A stretch of 64,000 nt of DNA from assembly GCA_022432975.1 (NCBI GenBank), contig CM039502.1, positions 19,865,228 to 19,929,227 on the forward strand, written 5' to 3'. The notes below the pieces were generated by a model, which saw only the letters and a list, made by a program, of their open reading frames with translations, was not told the origin of the DNA and did no database searches. Origin of the DNA: Begonia masoniana (taxonomy: Eukaryota > Streptophyta > Magnoliopsida > Cucurbitales > Begoniaceae). The position numbers and the translations under genes are program-made. Position 1 is the first letter of the stretch. Every line of letters starts with the position of its first letter. Below are positions 44,219 through 56,200 of this stretch, one piece after another.

Positions 44219-45688
44219 TTAGAATTTTATCCCCAAAATTTCGTACCTGAACAACTCTGGATATCTCTCCATCATATCCTGTTGGCGCTCCCACGTCGCT
44301 TCCTCTACGTCTTGGTTCCTCCACAACACCTTAACCAGTGGGATTGACTTATTGCGTAAAACTTTCACAGCGTACTCCATAATTTGCACTGGCTTCTCTT
44401 CGTAAGTTAAAGTCGGCTGTATCTCAAGACTAACTGGTTCCACCACGTGCGTCGGATCTCATAAACATTTCCTCAACATCGACACGTGGAAGACATTATG
44501 AACACCCTCCATGAACAACGGCAACTGGAGCTTGTAAGCTGTAGCTCCAATCCTTTCTGTAATCGGGAATGGTCCAACAAACCGTGGATTCAATTTCCCT
44601 CTCTTACCAAAGCGAACTGCACCTTTGAACGATGAAACCTTCAAAAATACTTCATCACCAACTACAAACTCCAAATCTCATCTCCTTCGATCTGCATAGC
44701 TCTTCTGGCGACTCTGTGCAGTTTCCATTCTTTGTCTGATCTGAGCAACCTTCTCAGATAGCTGTTGTAAAATTTCTGGTCCTATCAACTTAGCTTCGCC
44801 TACCTCATCCCAATATAGTGGCGACCTACACTTTCTGCCAAACAGTGCTTCGTACGGGGCCATACCAATCGTGGACTGATAACTGTTATTGTACGCAAAT
44901 TCAACCAACGGTAAATACCGGCTCCAAGATGCTTGAAACTCTAGCACGCACGCTCTCAGCATATCCTCAAGTATCTGAATCGTCCTTTCAGACTGTCCGT
45001 CAGTCTGTGGGTGGAATGCCATGCTAAAAGTTAACTTAGTGCCCATAGCGCTTTGTAAACCCTTCCAAAACCTCGAAGTAAATCTGGGATCTCAGTCCGA
45101 AACAATCAACACAGGAACCCCGTGCAATCTTATAATCTTCTGGACATACAATTCTGCAAACTGATTCATCGTGTAAGTCATCTTTACTGGAAGGAAATGA
45201 GCCGTCTTCGTTAGTCTATCCACTACGACCCATATACTATCATGCCCTTTTACTATTCTTGGTAATTCAACTACAAAGTCCATTGCAATATGATCCCACT
45301 TCCACTCGGGAATCGGTAGAGATTGCAACATTCCACCTGGTCTCTGGTGTTCTGCCTTAACTTGTTGGCAGACAAGGCAGGACTGTACATAATTGGCCAC
45401 ATCTCGCTTCATATTTGGCCACCAATAAAGCACTTTCAGATCTCGGTACATTTTGGTGTTACCCGGATGCACTGAGAACGACGATGAGTGTGCCTCTGCC
45501 AGAATCAATTTCCTCAACCCTTCATCTTTTTGAACATACCAACGGTCCCGAAATTTCAGAATGCCATCCTCCGAGTAACTGAATTCGGAAGGCGTATCGG
45601 TCAACTTGGTCACAATAGCTTCCTTTTCTTCTGAATCCCTCTGCTGAGCCTCCTTAATTTTATCCAAAAGAGTAGGTCGTATAGTCAA
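44219..45688 (-). pseudogene. pol: Element H integrase with chromodomain; one frame with three TGA
   Basis: A single frame runs from 45688 to about 44219. It contains the zinc domain ([28 protein letters not shown]), I-W-V-V-V-D-R-L-T-K-T-A (first Asp), V-S-D (second Asp), Q-I-L-E-D-M-L-R (Glu), [10 protein letters not shown] and the chromodomain ([16 protein letters not shown]...A-T-W-E). TGA codons lie at 45092-45094, 44678-44680 and 44459-44461. All stand where sister elements have Arg, consistent with CGA to TGA. Otherwise the frame is unbroken. The N-terminal side ends where element I inserted. Confidence 0.93.
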
Positions 45689-48052
45689 TGTAACAGCCCG
45701 AGTTATCTGAACCTGGTTTGTTACTCATAAGCCGTACGTAACTAAGAACCCTGGACTAAATTTAAAACTCTCTCAAAAATCTAAATTTAACATTCTTTTT
45801 TTTTTAAAAAAAAAGAAACTTCAAAACATTTAAATACTTGCAGCGGAAATCATTTGAACAACAATGAAGTTAAACAAACTACGAAATGTTGTTTGAATTG
45901 TTAAGAAACAATCGGCAAATAGAAAATTAAGTTTAAACAGCGAAATACTAGAGAAGTCGCAGAGGTCAAACACATCTGCCGATTGGTAAAGTCAACGGAA
46001 GAAGCAGAAACGGAAGATAGAAAGCTTCTATTGATGACGTCAGCCAAAAGACATCTCTCGATAGACTGTACCTACTGGTGACGTCAGCCAGACAATCAAT
46101 TGTCCAACATCATCCAATCGCAAACGACAAAATACACTCTACATCTTCCGATGACTATACGACAAAAAATCCTCCTACATCTACCGATGACGTCAGCATG
46201 CATCTGCCGATGAGTTTACCGAGACATCATCCGATGGACTTTGACCTACACCTTCCGATAAAACAAACCTCATGTACCGGTGACTTTACCGAGACATCAT
46301 CCGATGGCTTTTCTTGAGGCATCTTCCGATAGAATTAACCTACATCATCCGATGACTTTTCTTAAGGCATCTTCCGATAGAATTAACCTACATCATCCGA
46401 TGACTTTTCTTAGGCATCTTCCGATAGAATTAACCTACATCATCCGATGACTTTTCCTAAGGCATCTTCCGATAGAATTAACCTACAACATCCGATGACT
46501 TTTCTTAAGGCATCTTCCGATATAATTAACCTACATCATCCGATGACTTTTCCTAAGGCATCTTGCGATAGAATTAACCTACATCATCCGATGACTTTTC
46601 TTAAGGCATCTTCCGATAGAATTAAGAGCGACATTTCAACTACTTCTCGCTATACATACACGACACCAATTCAGAAAGGAATTTACTTATTTCATCAAGA
46701 CCATTCAGAAACAACTCACATTGAAATGTTCAAACCCAGTAAAACCAATACTTAAAACTCTTAGATTTCTAGTATCAGCAAAACTCAAAACATAGTCACA
46801 ATATTAAAATCTCTACTGTCATGAAAACTCATCATACTCAAATTAAAGCAATTATCAACTAAACCAGCACCATAGCAGACAACACTTAATCCGCCTCATC
46901 AGTTTACTAGACCGAGGCATGAATGTACTCCTCCAACCACTTCTAATAATCTGGGCATTCAGGAAAATCACATGCAGTATCCTCAACACCTACATCACAA
47001 AACTCATCTATTAGCCTAATGCTAAGTAAGCAAAGCAATAATAAAAAAGGAATGAAATGCTGAAACATGAATTCCTAAACATGCAATTTCTACTTTCTCC
47101 TCTCAGTTGTTCATGCGACGTTTCTGTTCAGATCCCCCTGTGAAGTTGGGAGTTGGATCAACTCTCCCAAAGTATAAATATCCACTGTCTCATTAAGAGT
47201 TGGATTAGTTCCCTTAACAGTTAAGCTGATTCACTGTTCAGATCCCCCTGTGAAATTGGGAGTTGGATCAACTCTCCCAAAGTATAAATATCCACTCTCA
47301 TTAAGGGTTGGATTAGTTCCCTTAACAGTAAAGCTGATTCGTTTAGCTGTTTCATTATGTTCAATCCTTACCATACCAATATGCATTCAAATTCATTTTC
47401 GTGTACCTTTAAAATATGATGCATGTCATGCTGAAAATAAATGTTCACAATCACGCACAAACCCTACTGTCTTGTGATGTAGGCCCGAAGGCGCAAGCAA
47501 TACTTTACTTACCTGGTCTCCTGGAAAAACTTGGTTGCAAGCTACTTTAAGTATTACTCAAACCTAAAACCATAGACAGAGCATACATTAAATTTGCTCT
47601 AATCTTCATTCTAAACCACTAGAAATCTAAGGGAAACTGTTTTGGGAACTCTAGTCATTGTGCATTCCCGATTTCAACTTAAACCGAAACCACCACTCGC
47701 TTACCGCCTTCTCAAAACCTCATTTATCATCCCTCCTACCAACGATAGATACAATGTAACAAGAAATAGAAGCAAAACTCACACATTTCGGAGGAAATCG
47801 CTGGAGGAAGTCGAAGGGGATCTCCTATCGTGCTCTGCTAAGCTAAGGAGCTGAGGATGGAGAGGAAATGAAATAAACAGTGGCGGCTACTTCATTAATA
47901 GTTTCCTTAAATACGTTATCCACCTTTGAGTTTCTAATTACCCTTATGCCCTTGCCTAGTCATCCACTAACCCTACATTTAATATTGCCATATAAATTGT
48001 GCCATTAGTTTAAAAGGAATAGAGAAACGATTTGATAGAACAAGGTATTACA
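45689..48052 (-). repeat. Element I left LTR (3' LTR)
   Basis: Minus strand TGTAATACCTTG (48052) to CGGGCTGTTACA (45689). Micro-exon 51 nt, which has a TAA here where the other LTR reads CGA. Donor at 47512, hairpin GCC-TTCG-GGC, arm CCTACATCACAA (47483-47472), arm TTGTGATGTAGG (47000-46989): 12 perfect pairs. Two copies of a GATCCCCCTGTGAA unit of about 120 bp lie at 47135-47340. Seven diverged 48-bp units lie at 46300-46625. Confidence 0.93.
46259..46625 (-). repeat. 48-bp array in I left LTR, 6-7 diverged units
   Basis: Units of ATGACTTTTCTTAAGGCATC plus TTCCGATAGAATTAACCTAC plus ATCATCCG, with substitutions and one or two indels between copies. The right LTR has 25 identical units at the same place. 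Confidence 0.92.
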
Positions 48053-48065
48053 ATCTACCCTCCTT
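48053..48065 (-). other. Element I polypurine tract (left unit)
   Basis: Minus strand AAGGAGGGTAGAT abutting the LTR end; identical at 61803-61815 in the right unit. Confidence 0.9.
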
Positions 48066-48087
48066 AAAAGAATTTTGTCCTCAAAAT

Positions 48088-51000
48088 TCAGTACCTGAAT
48101 AATTCGGGATGTTGGTCCATCATGTCTTGCTGGCGCTCCCAAGTTGTCTCCTCTATGTTCTGATTACGCCATAAGACTTTTACTAGTGGAACCTCTTTGT
48201 TGCGCAATACCTTCACTGCATGGTCTAAAATTCTTACCGGTTTGTCCTCATATGTAAGAGTAGGGTGAACTTCAATACTCTGCTGTTCCACAATCTGAGA
48301 AGGGTCTCGTACACATTTCTTAAGCATGGAAATATGAAACACATCATGGATTCCTTCCATAGAAGTTGGTAGCTGTAACTGGTAGGCTGTCTTCCCAATC
48401 CTTTTCAAGATCGAAAATGGTCCAATGTATCTGGGGTTTAACTTTCCTCTCTTCCCAAATCTCACAACTCCTTTGAATGGTGACACCTTGAGAAAAACTT
48501 CATCACCGATAAAAAATTCTAACTCCCTACGCCTGCAATCTGCATAACTCTTCTGCCGACTCTGAGCTGCCAAAATTCTCTGACGGATGAGGGCAACCTT
48601 CTCAATAGTTTGTTGCACAAGGTCAGGACCAAGCAACTGTACTTCTCCAACTTCATTCCAGTACAAAGGCGATCTGCATTTTCGTCCATACAATGCTTCA
48701 TACGGCGCCATTCCTATTGTTGCTTGAAAACTGTTATTATAGGAAAACTCCACTAATGATAAATATTTACTCCAAGATCCTTGAAAATCTAGTATGCAGG
48801 CACGGAGCATATCTTCTAAGGTTTGGATGGTCCTTTCGGATTGTCCATCTGTTTGAGGGTGGAAAGCTGTGCTAAAACTAAGCTGTGTCCCCATAGCTTT
48901 GTGTAAAATCTTCCAAAACTTAGATGTGAATCTGGAATCCCGATCTGAAACTATGGTACAGGGAACCCCATGCAATCTAACAATCTCTTGCATGTACAAT
49001 TCAGCAAGCTGATCCATCGAGTAAGTTATCTTAATTGGCAGGAAATGAGCAGATTTGGTTAGACGGTCAACTATAACCCAAATTGCATCATGTCCCTTTG
49101 TTGTCCTAGGTAATCCAACAACAAAATCCATCGTTATTTGCTCCCATTTCCATTCAGGAACTGGTAGGGGTTGCAATGTTCCTGAGGGTCTCTGATGCTC
49201 GGCCTTAATTTGCTGGCAGCACAAACACGATCCTACATATTCTGCCACACTTCTCTTCATGTCTAGCCAGCAATAATGTTGCTTAAGGTCTCTGTACATC
49301 TTGGTGCTCCCGGGGTGAACAGAGAACCTGGAAGAGTGTGCTTCAAAAAGGATCTCATCACGAAGTTCCTTAATGGCAGGAACAAACCATCTATTTCTAA
49401 ATTTAAGGATTCCATCGGCGGAGTGGTTAAAATCTGACTTGTCCGTAGAATCCATGCTTGACTTGTACTTATTACAATCATCATCATTCTTCTGGGCTTC
49501 CTTTATTTTCTCCAGAATGGTAGGCTTTAAGGTTATAGCTGAAAGTATAGCTAATACACTGGATACTGCTTCTAGATTAAACTTTAGGAATTCTGACTCT
49601 AAAGCTAATGGCATACTGAAAACCATAGTTGGGGTTGATGTTGTTACTCTACTCAAGGCATTTGCCACCACATTTGCCTTGCCAGGATGATATTTTATTT
49701 CAAAGTCATAGTCCTTGACAAATTCTAACCACCTACGTTGCCTCATATTCAGTTCCTTTTGCGTGAAAATGTAGTTCAGACTTTTATGATCCGAAAATAT
49801 CTCACAAGTTTGTCCATACAGGTAGTGCCTCCAAATCTTTAATGCAAAGACTACAGCAGCTAATTCTAAGTCATGTGTAGGATAGTTCTTCTCATGAGTT
49901 TTCAACTGTCTAGAGGCATATGCTATTACTTTACCATCTTGCATTAACACACATCCAAGGCCAATCTTGGAAGCATCATAGTAAATGCTAAACTTACCAT
50001 TATTGATAGGAAGGGTCAGAATTGGAGCATTTGTCGGTTTCTGTTTCAAGGTCGGAAAGCTATGTTCACATTTCTCAGTCCATCTATACATCACATTTTT
50101 CCTTGTTAACTTAGTAAGGGGTGTAGCAATCTTTGAAAATCCCTCAATAAATTTTCTATAATATCCTGCTAATCCAAGGAAACTTCGAACATCAGTAGCA
50201 TTCCTTGGTTGAGGCCATTCCTTAACTGCTTGAACCTTAGCTGGGTCAACGGTTATCCTATCTCCAGAGATAGCATGTCCTAAGAAGTGAACTTAGTCTA
50301 ACCAAAATTCACACTTAAAAAACTTGGCGTAAAGTTGGTGTTGTTTTAATACTTCCAACACCAAGGTCAGGTGTCTAGCATGCTCGTCCTTGGAACGGGA
50401 ATAAATTAGAATATCATCAATAAATACAATGACAAATTTATCTAAATATTCATGGAATACCCTATTCATGAGATCCATAAATGTTGCTGGTGCATTTGTT
50501 AACCCAAAGGACATAACCAAAAACTCATAATGTCCATACCTTGTGCGAAAGGCAGTCTTTGGGATATCTTCAGATTTAACCTTCAACTGGTAATAACCGG
50601 ACCTAAGGTCAATCTTAGAGAAAACTCTTGCACCATTAAGCTGATCGAACAAGTCATCAATCCTTGGCAACGGATACTTGTTCTTAACAGTTAACTTATT
50701 TTGTTCTCTATAATCAATGCACATGCGTATTGATCCATCCTTCTTTTTGACAAAAAGGACAGGTGCGCCCCATGGTGAAAAACTAGGGCGTATGAATCCT
50801 TTCTCTAGCAGATCCTCTAACTTCTTCTTCAGTTCCTTAAGTTCTGTTGGTGCTAGTCTATATGGATTCTTAGACACAGGCTCGGCTCCAGGGTAAACAT
50901 CAACAACAAATTCAATTTTCCTATCTGGCGACAAACCAGGAAGGTCATCTAAGAATACTTCGGGGAAGTCTTGGACAATTAGGACATTCTGAGGATTTGT

Positions 51001-51607
51001 TTTTCCTACAAGCTGTGTGTCTAAAATGCTAGCTAAGAAGCACAAATACTCTCCACACAGGGAAGGTCTTGTGTTAATAGAAGTCATCACAGACATTTCC
51101 TTACTTTTCTTTGAGGCTTGAAAGGTGTGTTTCCAACTACCAGGGGGTTGGAAGCTAACTATTCCAGTCCTACAATCTATTGTGGCATGATGTTTAAACA
51201 ACCAGTCCATTCCTAGGATTACATCAAATCCTAATATATCCATAATTATAATATCAGCAGGTAGACTTACATTCCCTACTAACACTTCACTGCCAAGCAT
51301 CACTTGGTTAGAGTGCATGCGTTCACCAGAAGGCAATGCAACATTAAACACATGCATGGAAGGGGTAAACTGTACGTCTAACTTAACAGCAAAAGCAGAT
51401 GCTATAAATGAATGTGTGGCACCATAATATATTAAAGTAAAAGCAGGCACGAAGTTGATCAATATTGTACCTGACACCACAGCAAGCTGTTCCTCACCCG
51501 ACTCCGTCATGGAGAATATTCTTGGTTTGATCATAGTAGGGCCACTCTTAGGAACCGGACAATCTCTGCTAATGTGGCCAACCTTGTTACAATTGTAGCA
51601 TCTGGTG
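48088..51607 (-). pseudogene. pol: Element I pol, left unit: protease-RT-RNase H-integrase-chromodomain
   Basis: Nearly one frame. Knuckle [14 protein letters not shown] is at about 51555-51600. Protease is at about 51150-51480, but its catalytic Asp is replaced: [10 protein letters not shown] instead of L-I-D-S-G. RT (about 50300-50930) has [20 protein letters not shown] and F-I-D-D-I-L-I-Y-S. RNase H (about 49640-50030) has S-I-Y-Y-D-A-S, E-L-A-A-V-V-F and F-S-D-H-K-S-L. Integrase (about 48450-49400) has an HHCC domain, [20 protein letters not shown] and Q-T-L-E-D-M-L-R. The chromodomain (about 48090-48280) has V-K-V-L-W-R-N-Q. The single stop in the RT-to-end stretch is TAA at 50293-50295, and the frame continues after it. 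Confidence 0.94.
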
Positions 51608-51894
51608 TGTGACGACCCGAAACCGGAACCCGATCGGGGTCTGAGATCGGAGCCATCACTCCGGGACAGTGGACAGAAAACGGTGACTATTTTTTTTTGA
51701 AACATAACTCTTTAAAACGTTGACAGAGGGAGAGGGAGTTCTCGGGTGTAGAAATTTAAAACAGGTTTCAATAATGGATAACAGAACAGAAATTAGCATA
51801 AGGCTGGCGGAAGAGGAAAAAGGAAACGTTGGCGGAAGACTTAGGCAAATACCGACGGAAGACTTAGTTTAAAGGAGCAGCGGAAGATGAATGA

Positions 51895-54670
51895 TGTAAT
51901 ACCCCGCTTTACGGAATATTATTATTTTAATATAAGTGGCATTTTTGTAAATATGCTAAATCAGGTCCGTTTTACGAAAAGAAAGCGTTATTAGGATCCT
52001 ATCGATTTATTGGAATTTTAAGGAAATTACGAGAATTTTCGGAGTAACAACGATATATTTCGATTAATTACGTTTCTCGTAATATAATTTTAGTAAAAAT
52101 AGTAAACGAGGTCCGATTCACGAACGGACAGTTTTAATAGAACCCAGATAATAAGTTGGATTTATCGGCGAAATAAGAAATTCGAAACAGTTGAAAACAC
52201 GAGAGGTAGTGACGTTCAATAAAATAGAGTATTATTATTATTATTATTATTATTAATATTATTATTTAAAAAAAATAAATAAATAAACAATAGAAATCGA
52301 CAGAATAGCCGAGGCTATTCTGTCGAGCCCGAGCCCGAGCGCGAAGGGAGAGGAGAGGAGAGGGAGACGACGGCGACCGATGGCCGGTTCATCGGCGTTC
52401 TCCGACGTTCTCCGACCAGACAACGGCGGCGTGGGGCTCCGGCCTGTTTCCGCGCACGAACCGAAGGTATGGCCGGTTTTCTCCCTGTTTTCGGTTCGAT
52501 TTAGGGCCGCGAAGAACGAGCTCGATTGAGCTCTGATTTCTAGCGGCTTTTGGCCGTTCTTGGCGTCAAATGACCGGGCTTAGGCCGGCGAAGGTCGCCT
52601 GGCCGTGTTGTGCTCGAATTGAGTGAAAAATCAGAGAACCCGATTTGGGGATTTCGGGTTTTGGTGTGTGTAGCCTCTGAATTTTGATTGTTTATGCTAA
52701 TTGAGGGTGTGAGTGGTTGATTGGTGAAGAAATTGATGAGAATTGATGGAAAATCGAAAATGGTGAAATTCCCGGTTTAGGGCAGATTCGGGTTTTTGGA
52801 TTTTTGACCTAGTTAGAGTTGTTTGTTTTAAAATTCCTTTTGTCAGATTAAAATAGGTTATTAGAGGAGTACGTGGTCGCTGGAATCGTTCGATTCCGAT
52901 AACCGACGCAAAAGTTACGAGCGTTCAAAGTTTCGGGTCGGTTTTACCGAACCCAAATTGGTGGTCCGTTTGGTTAGGTTTTAGTTGAGTTAAAGCTTTA
53001 GGAAATTCCTTAGTTAAGAATTTTGTTAGTTTTGAACATTAAATTGTTTAAGCTCGTATTAACGACAAATTGATGAAAATTGCATAGGTGAACAACGCTC
53101 GTGGACAGAACTAGAGTTGCGACGGACACGAGGTAAGTTCTCGTGACTTTCTGTGGCTGATAGGCCTACACCATATGTCGTGTTTCGTTGTCGAGGATAT
53201 TTGGAGTTATGTATGTTTATTCGCTTTGGTTGGGTAGTTTAGTATTAGGCCTTTTATAGGTTATGCTTGTATTGTTTGATGGTATGCACTTTGTATGTTT
53301 ATGTTATGCTTTTACTGTCATGCATCACTGTTTTATAAAAGTCATGAAAAATGAATTTAAGCATGAGTTCACGAAAAGAAACGAATGAAAGTAAAGTGAA
53401 AGAAATGAACGAAAGTAAAGGAAATGTGATGACATGAATTGAGACGACTAATATGAGATGACTATGACGACTAATATGAGATGACTATGATGACTTAAAT
53501 GAGACGACTAATATGAGATGACTATGATGACTTACATGAGATGACTATATGATAAATGAATGCATGATATGATAAGTGAATGTATGACATGATAAATGAA
53601 ATGAATGCATGATATGAAAAATGAAAGTATGACATGATAAATGAAATGAACGCATGATATGATAAATGAAATGAACGCATGATATGATAAATGAAGGAAT
53701 GTATGAACTGAAAAATGAGACGACTATATGATGAATGAATGAATGTATGAACTGAAAAATGTGACGACTATCTAATAAATTAAACGAATGTACGATATGA
53801 TAAATGAATCGAATGCACAGAAATTTATGAAAATTGCATATACATGTTCATGCATTATCATTTACGTAGAATTTACTGAGATTTATTCTCATAGGCGTCC
53901 TTATGGTGTAGGTGAACCCGAAACAGGTGAGGAAGACATTCCTCTGTTAGATGATCACGCTGGTTGAAGAAGGATACCCGTGGGAGTGCGCTGGCGCAGT
54001 CGATGCTTAACCGACCCGTGGGGATTTACGTATGTATTTTGAGGGTATTGAGATATTCTGGGTGAAAGATGGATTAGTTAGATAAATTTGTATAGTCGAA
54101 CATATTAGGATGTTTGGTTCTGATTAGGTGTTAGATTTTTACGTTGATCTTTCAAATGTTTTGTTTAAATCATTAATTTAACGTTATGGGAATGCTTTTA
54201 GTTTAATTGGTAGTTGGTACGTTTTAGGGTGTTTGATTCTGTTTAGTTGATAGATTTGTTTTATAAAATGTTTGTTAAGGTTTTTATTTGGATTTTATGA
54301 ACTGCTTGGTGCTTTTGTAAACAGGAGGATATGTCACACTTTTAAACGGAACCATGCAGTTTGTTTTCGTGAAAATGTACTTCATTTTAATCATGTTTAG
54401 AGTCGGATTTGGGCAGAGTTACGAGAACGTATGAATGTTTGGAAAGTTTATGTAAAATGTATAATTGAAATGTAGATAGAAATGATGTTGTGAAGATGTG
54501 ATGAATTGATAAATTGAGGAATGATAGAAGGTTGAGTGGTTTTATGTAAACTGTTTTTGTATGATAAATAAATTTTCTTTAAAGGTTTTCGATGATGTTT
54601 TTAATTGATTTAGAGGCTTAAAAAGAAAAATTTTATACAGGAGATTAGGAATAGTTTGAGGGTCGTTACA
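51895..54670 (+). mobile_element. Solo LTR K, inside J
   Basis: TGTAATACCCCGC...GAGGGTCGTTACA with perfect AATGA duplication (51890-51894 and 54671-54675). Micro-exon 45 nt, donor AG|GTAAGT at 53133, hairpin GGCT-GATA-GGCC (53155-53166), arm CCTACACCATA (53165-53175), arm TATGGTGTAGG (53902-53912), a perfect pairing. Exon 3 frame is acidic and stops after 18 codons. Its leader resembles E most. A (TTA)n microsatellite lies at about 52228-52266. No internal region. Confidence 0.94.
53395..53830 (+). repeat. ATGA-type minisatellite in K intron
   Basis: A purine-rich, imperfect repeat of GATGACTATGA, AATATGAGATGACTATG and ATGATATGATAAATGAA units lies inside the predicted LTR intron. The same intron zone carries other repeats in D, I and J. 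Confidence 0.85.
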
Positions 54671-55235
54671 AATGACGTCAGCCGGAAGATGTAAATGCAA
54701 AGACAGAAGCGGAGATGACGTCAGGCGGAAGATTAAAACTATCGGTGGATTCAGATACGACAAAAGACGAACAGTATTCAGCGGAAGAGGCTGAGTAAAA
54801 CTGGGCAGAAGAGGTGGTGACATCAGCCGGAAGATGGGTGACGTCAGCCGGAGGATGCAGACAATTGATGAAATCAGACGAGGTGATGACGTCAGCCGGA
54901 AGATGGATGACGTCAGCCAGAAGATACAGACAGAAACTGTGAATGAACTGGGCGGGAGAGATAAGCCGGCGGTGGATGTCGAATAAGACAAGACAGATGA
55001 CGTCACCAGAAGATATAATTACACTGGCGGAAGACTTGGGTGACGTCAACCGGAAGACGGGGTTTTAAACTGGGCGGAAGACTTATGCTGACATCAGCCG
55101 GAAGACATATTTACACTGGGTGGAAGACTTGGGTGACGTCAACCGGAAGACAGGGTTTTAAACTGGGTGGAAGACTTATGCTGACATCAGCCGGAAGACA
55201 TATTTACACTGGGCGGATGACTTGGTTTTTAAGGC
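54671..55235 (-). repeat. GATGACGTCAGCCGGAAGAT repeats in J
   Basis: At least eight irregularly spaced copies of TGACGTCA-type palindromes followed by GCCGGAAGA, partly ordered as a duplicated block of about 110 bp (55040-55150 and 55130-55235). More units lie on the other side of K (51830-51890), so K inserted in this array. Confidence 0.87.
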
Positions 55236-55900
55236 AGAAACTTGACAAATTTTAACAGAAAGACATGCCAACAGAAAACTTCGAAACAAAAAGCAATAAG
55301 GCTTCAAGCCTCCAAACCCGAATCAGAACAAGATTATGAAACATGCCTCACAAATGACAGATTCAAGAAAAAAAACTGCATGGATAGCTCTAGAATTCGA
55401 GGCTATCCATGCACAACCTGAAAGGAAGAATCCCAGCAGTTCCAGAATGATTTCGACACATTGAAAAACATAAATATAACTGTCAAATACAGAGGTTTTA
55501 GAATACACCAACAAAACCTATACATAAATCAGGTTTCTAACAAAAATCCAGACAGAGTTTTGAAACAAAACACCAGAGTTCAGTAAAACCTACAGACATA
55601 AACTCTACTTAAAAACTGAAACCTCAGAGCAGAAACATGTCTGGCTGCAGCAACCACCCCATGAGCTCGATCCACCCTCTACATTAGATCATCAATTTGA
55701 GCAACAAGATCCTCGGTTTCGGGTTCAGTACCTACATCAGAGAGTTTACCTATGAGTTTAAAACTCAGTAAGACATAATCGGTATGTAGTGATGCAAAAT
55801 GCTATGCATGCCGTTTTTCAGAATACAGTGACAGTACAAAGCATTTAGTTACAGTGGCAGTAGAATTAAGTGGAGCTTATAGGGGAACCTGGCAAACAGT

Positions 55901-56200
55901 GGGGGAGGGGGAGGGTGCACTATCAGGTACATTCAGGGATACAGTACAGTGGGGGAGGGGGAGGGTGCACTATCAGGCACATTCAGGGGTACAGTACAGT
56001 GGGGGAGGGGGAGGGTGCACTATTAGGCACATTCAGGGATATAGTACAGTGGGGGAGGGGGAGGGTGCACTATCAGGCACATTCAGGGATACAGTACAGT
56101 GGGGGAGGGGGAGGGTGCACTATCAGGCACATTCAGGGATACAGTACAGTGGGGGAGGGGGAGGGTGCACTATCAGGCACATTCAGGGATACAGTACAGT
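55901..56200 (+). repeat. 50-bp G-rich tandem array in J, six copies
   Basis: Units start at 55901, 55951, 56001, 56051, 56101 and 56151. Each has GGGGGAGGGGGAGGG then TGCACTATCAGGCACATTC. Three G runs per unit could support G-quadruplexes. Only a few substitutions separate the units. ORFs over it are repeat artefacts. Confidence 0.93.

Larger units (their letters stand above)
41751..45688 (-). mobile_element. Element H: Tekay-like retrotransposon, 3' half
   Basis: A 3' LTR (41751-44203), polypurine tract and integrase-chromodomain on the minus strand. Cut at 45689 by the LTR of element I. The remainder (RT, protease, gag, 5' LTR) is expected beyond element I, outside the window. It inserted in LTR G. 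Confidence 0.9.
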
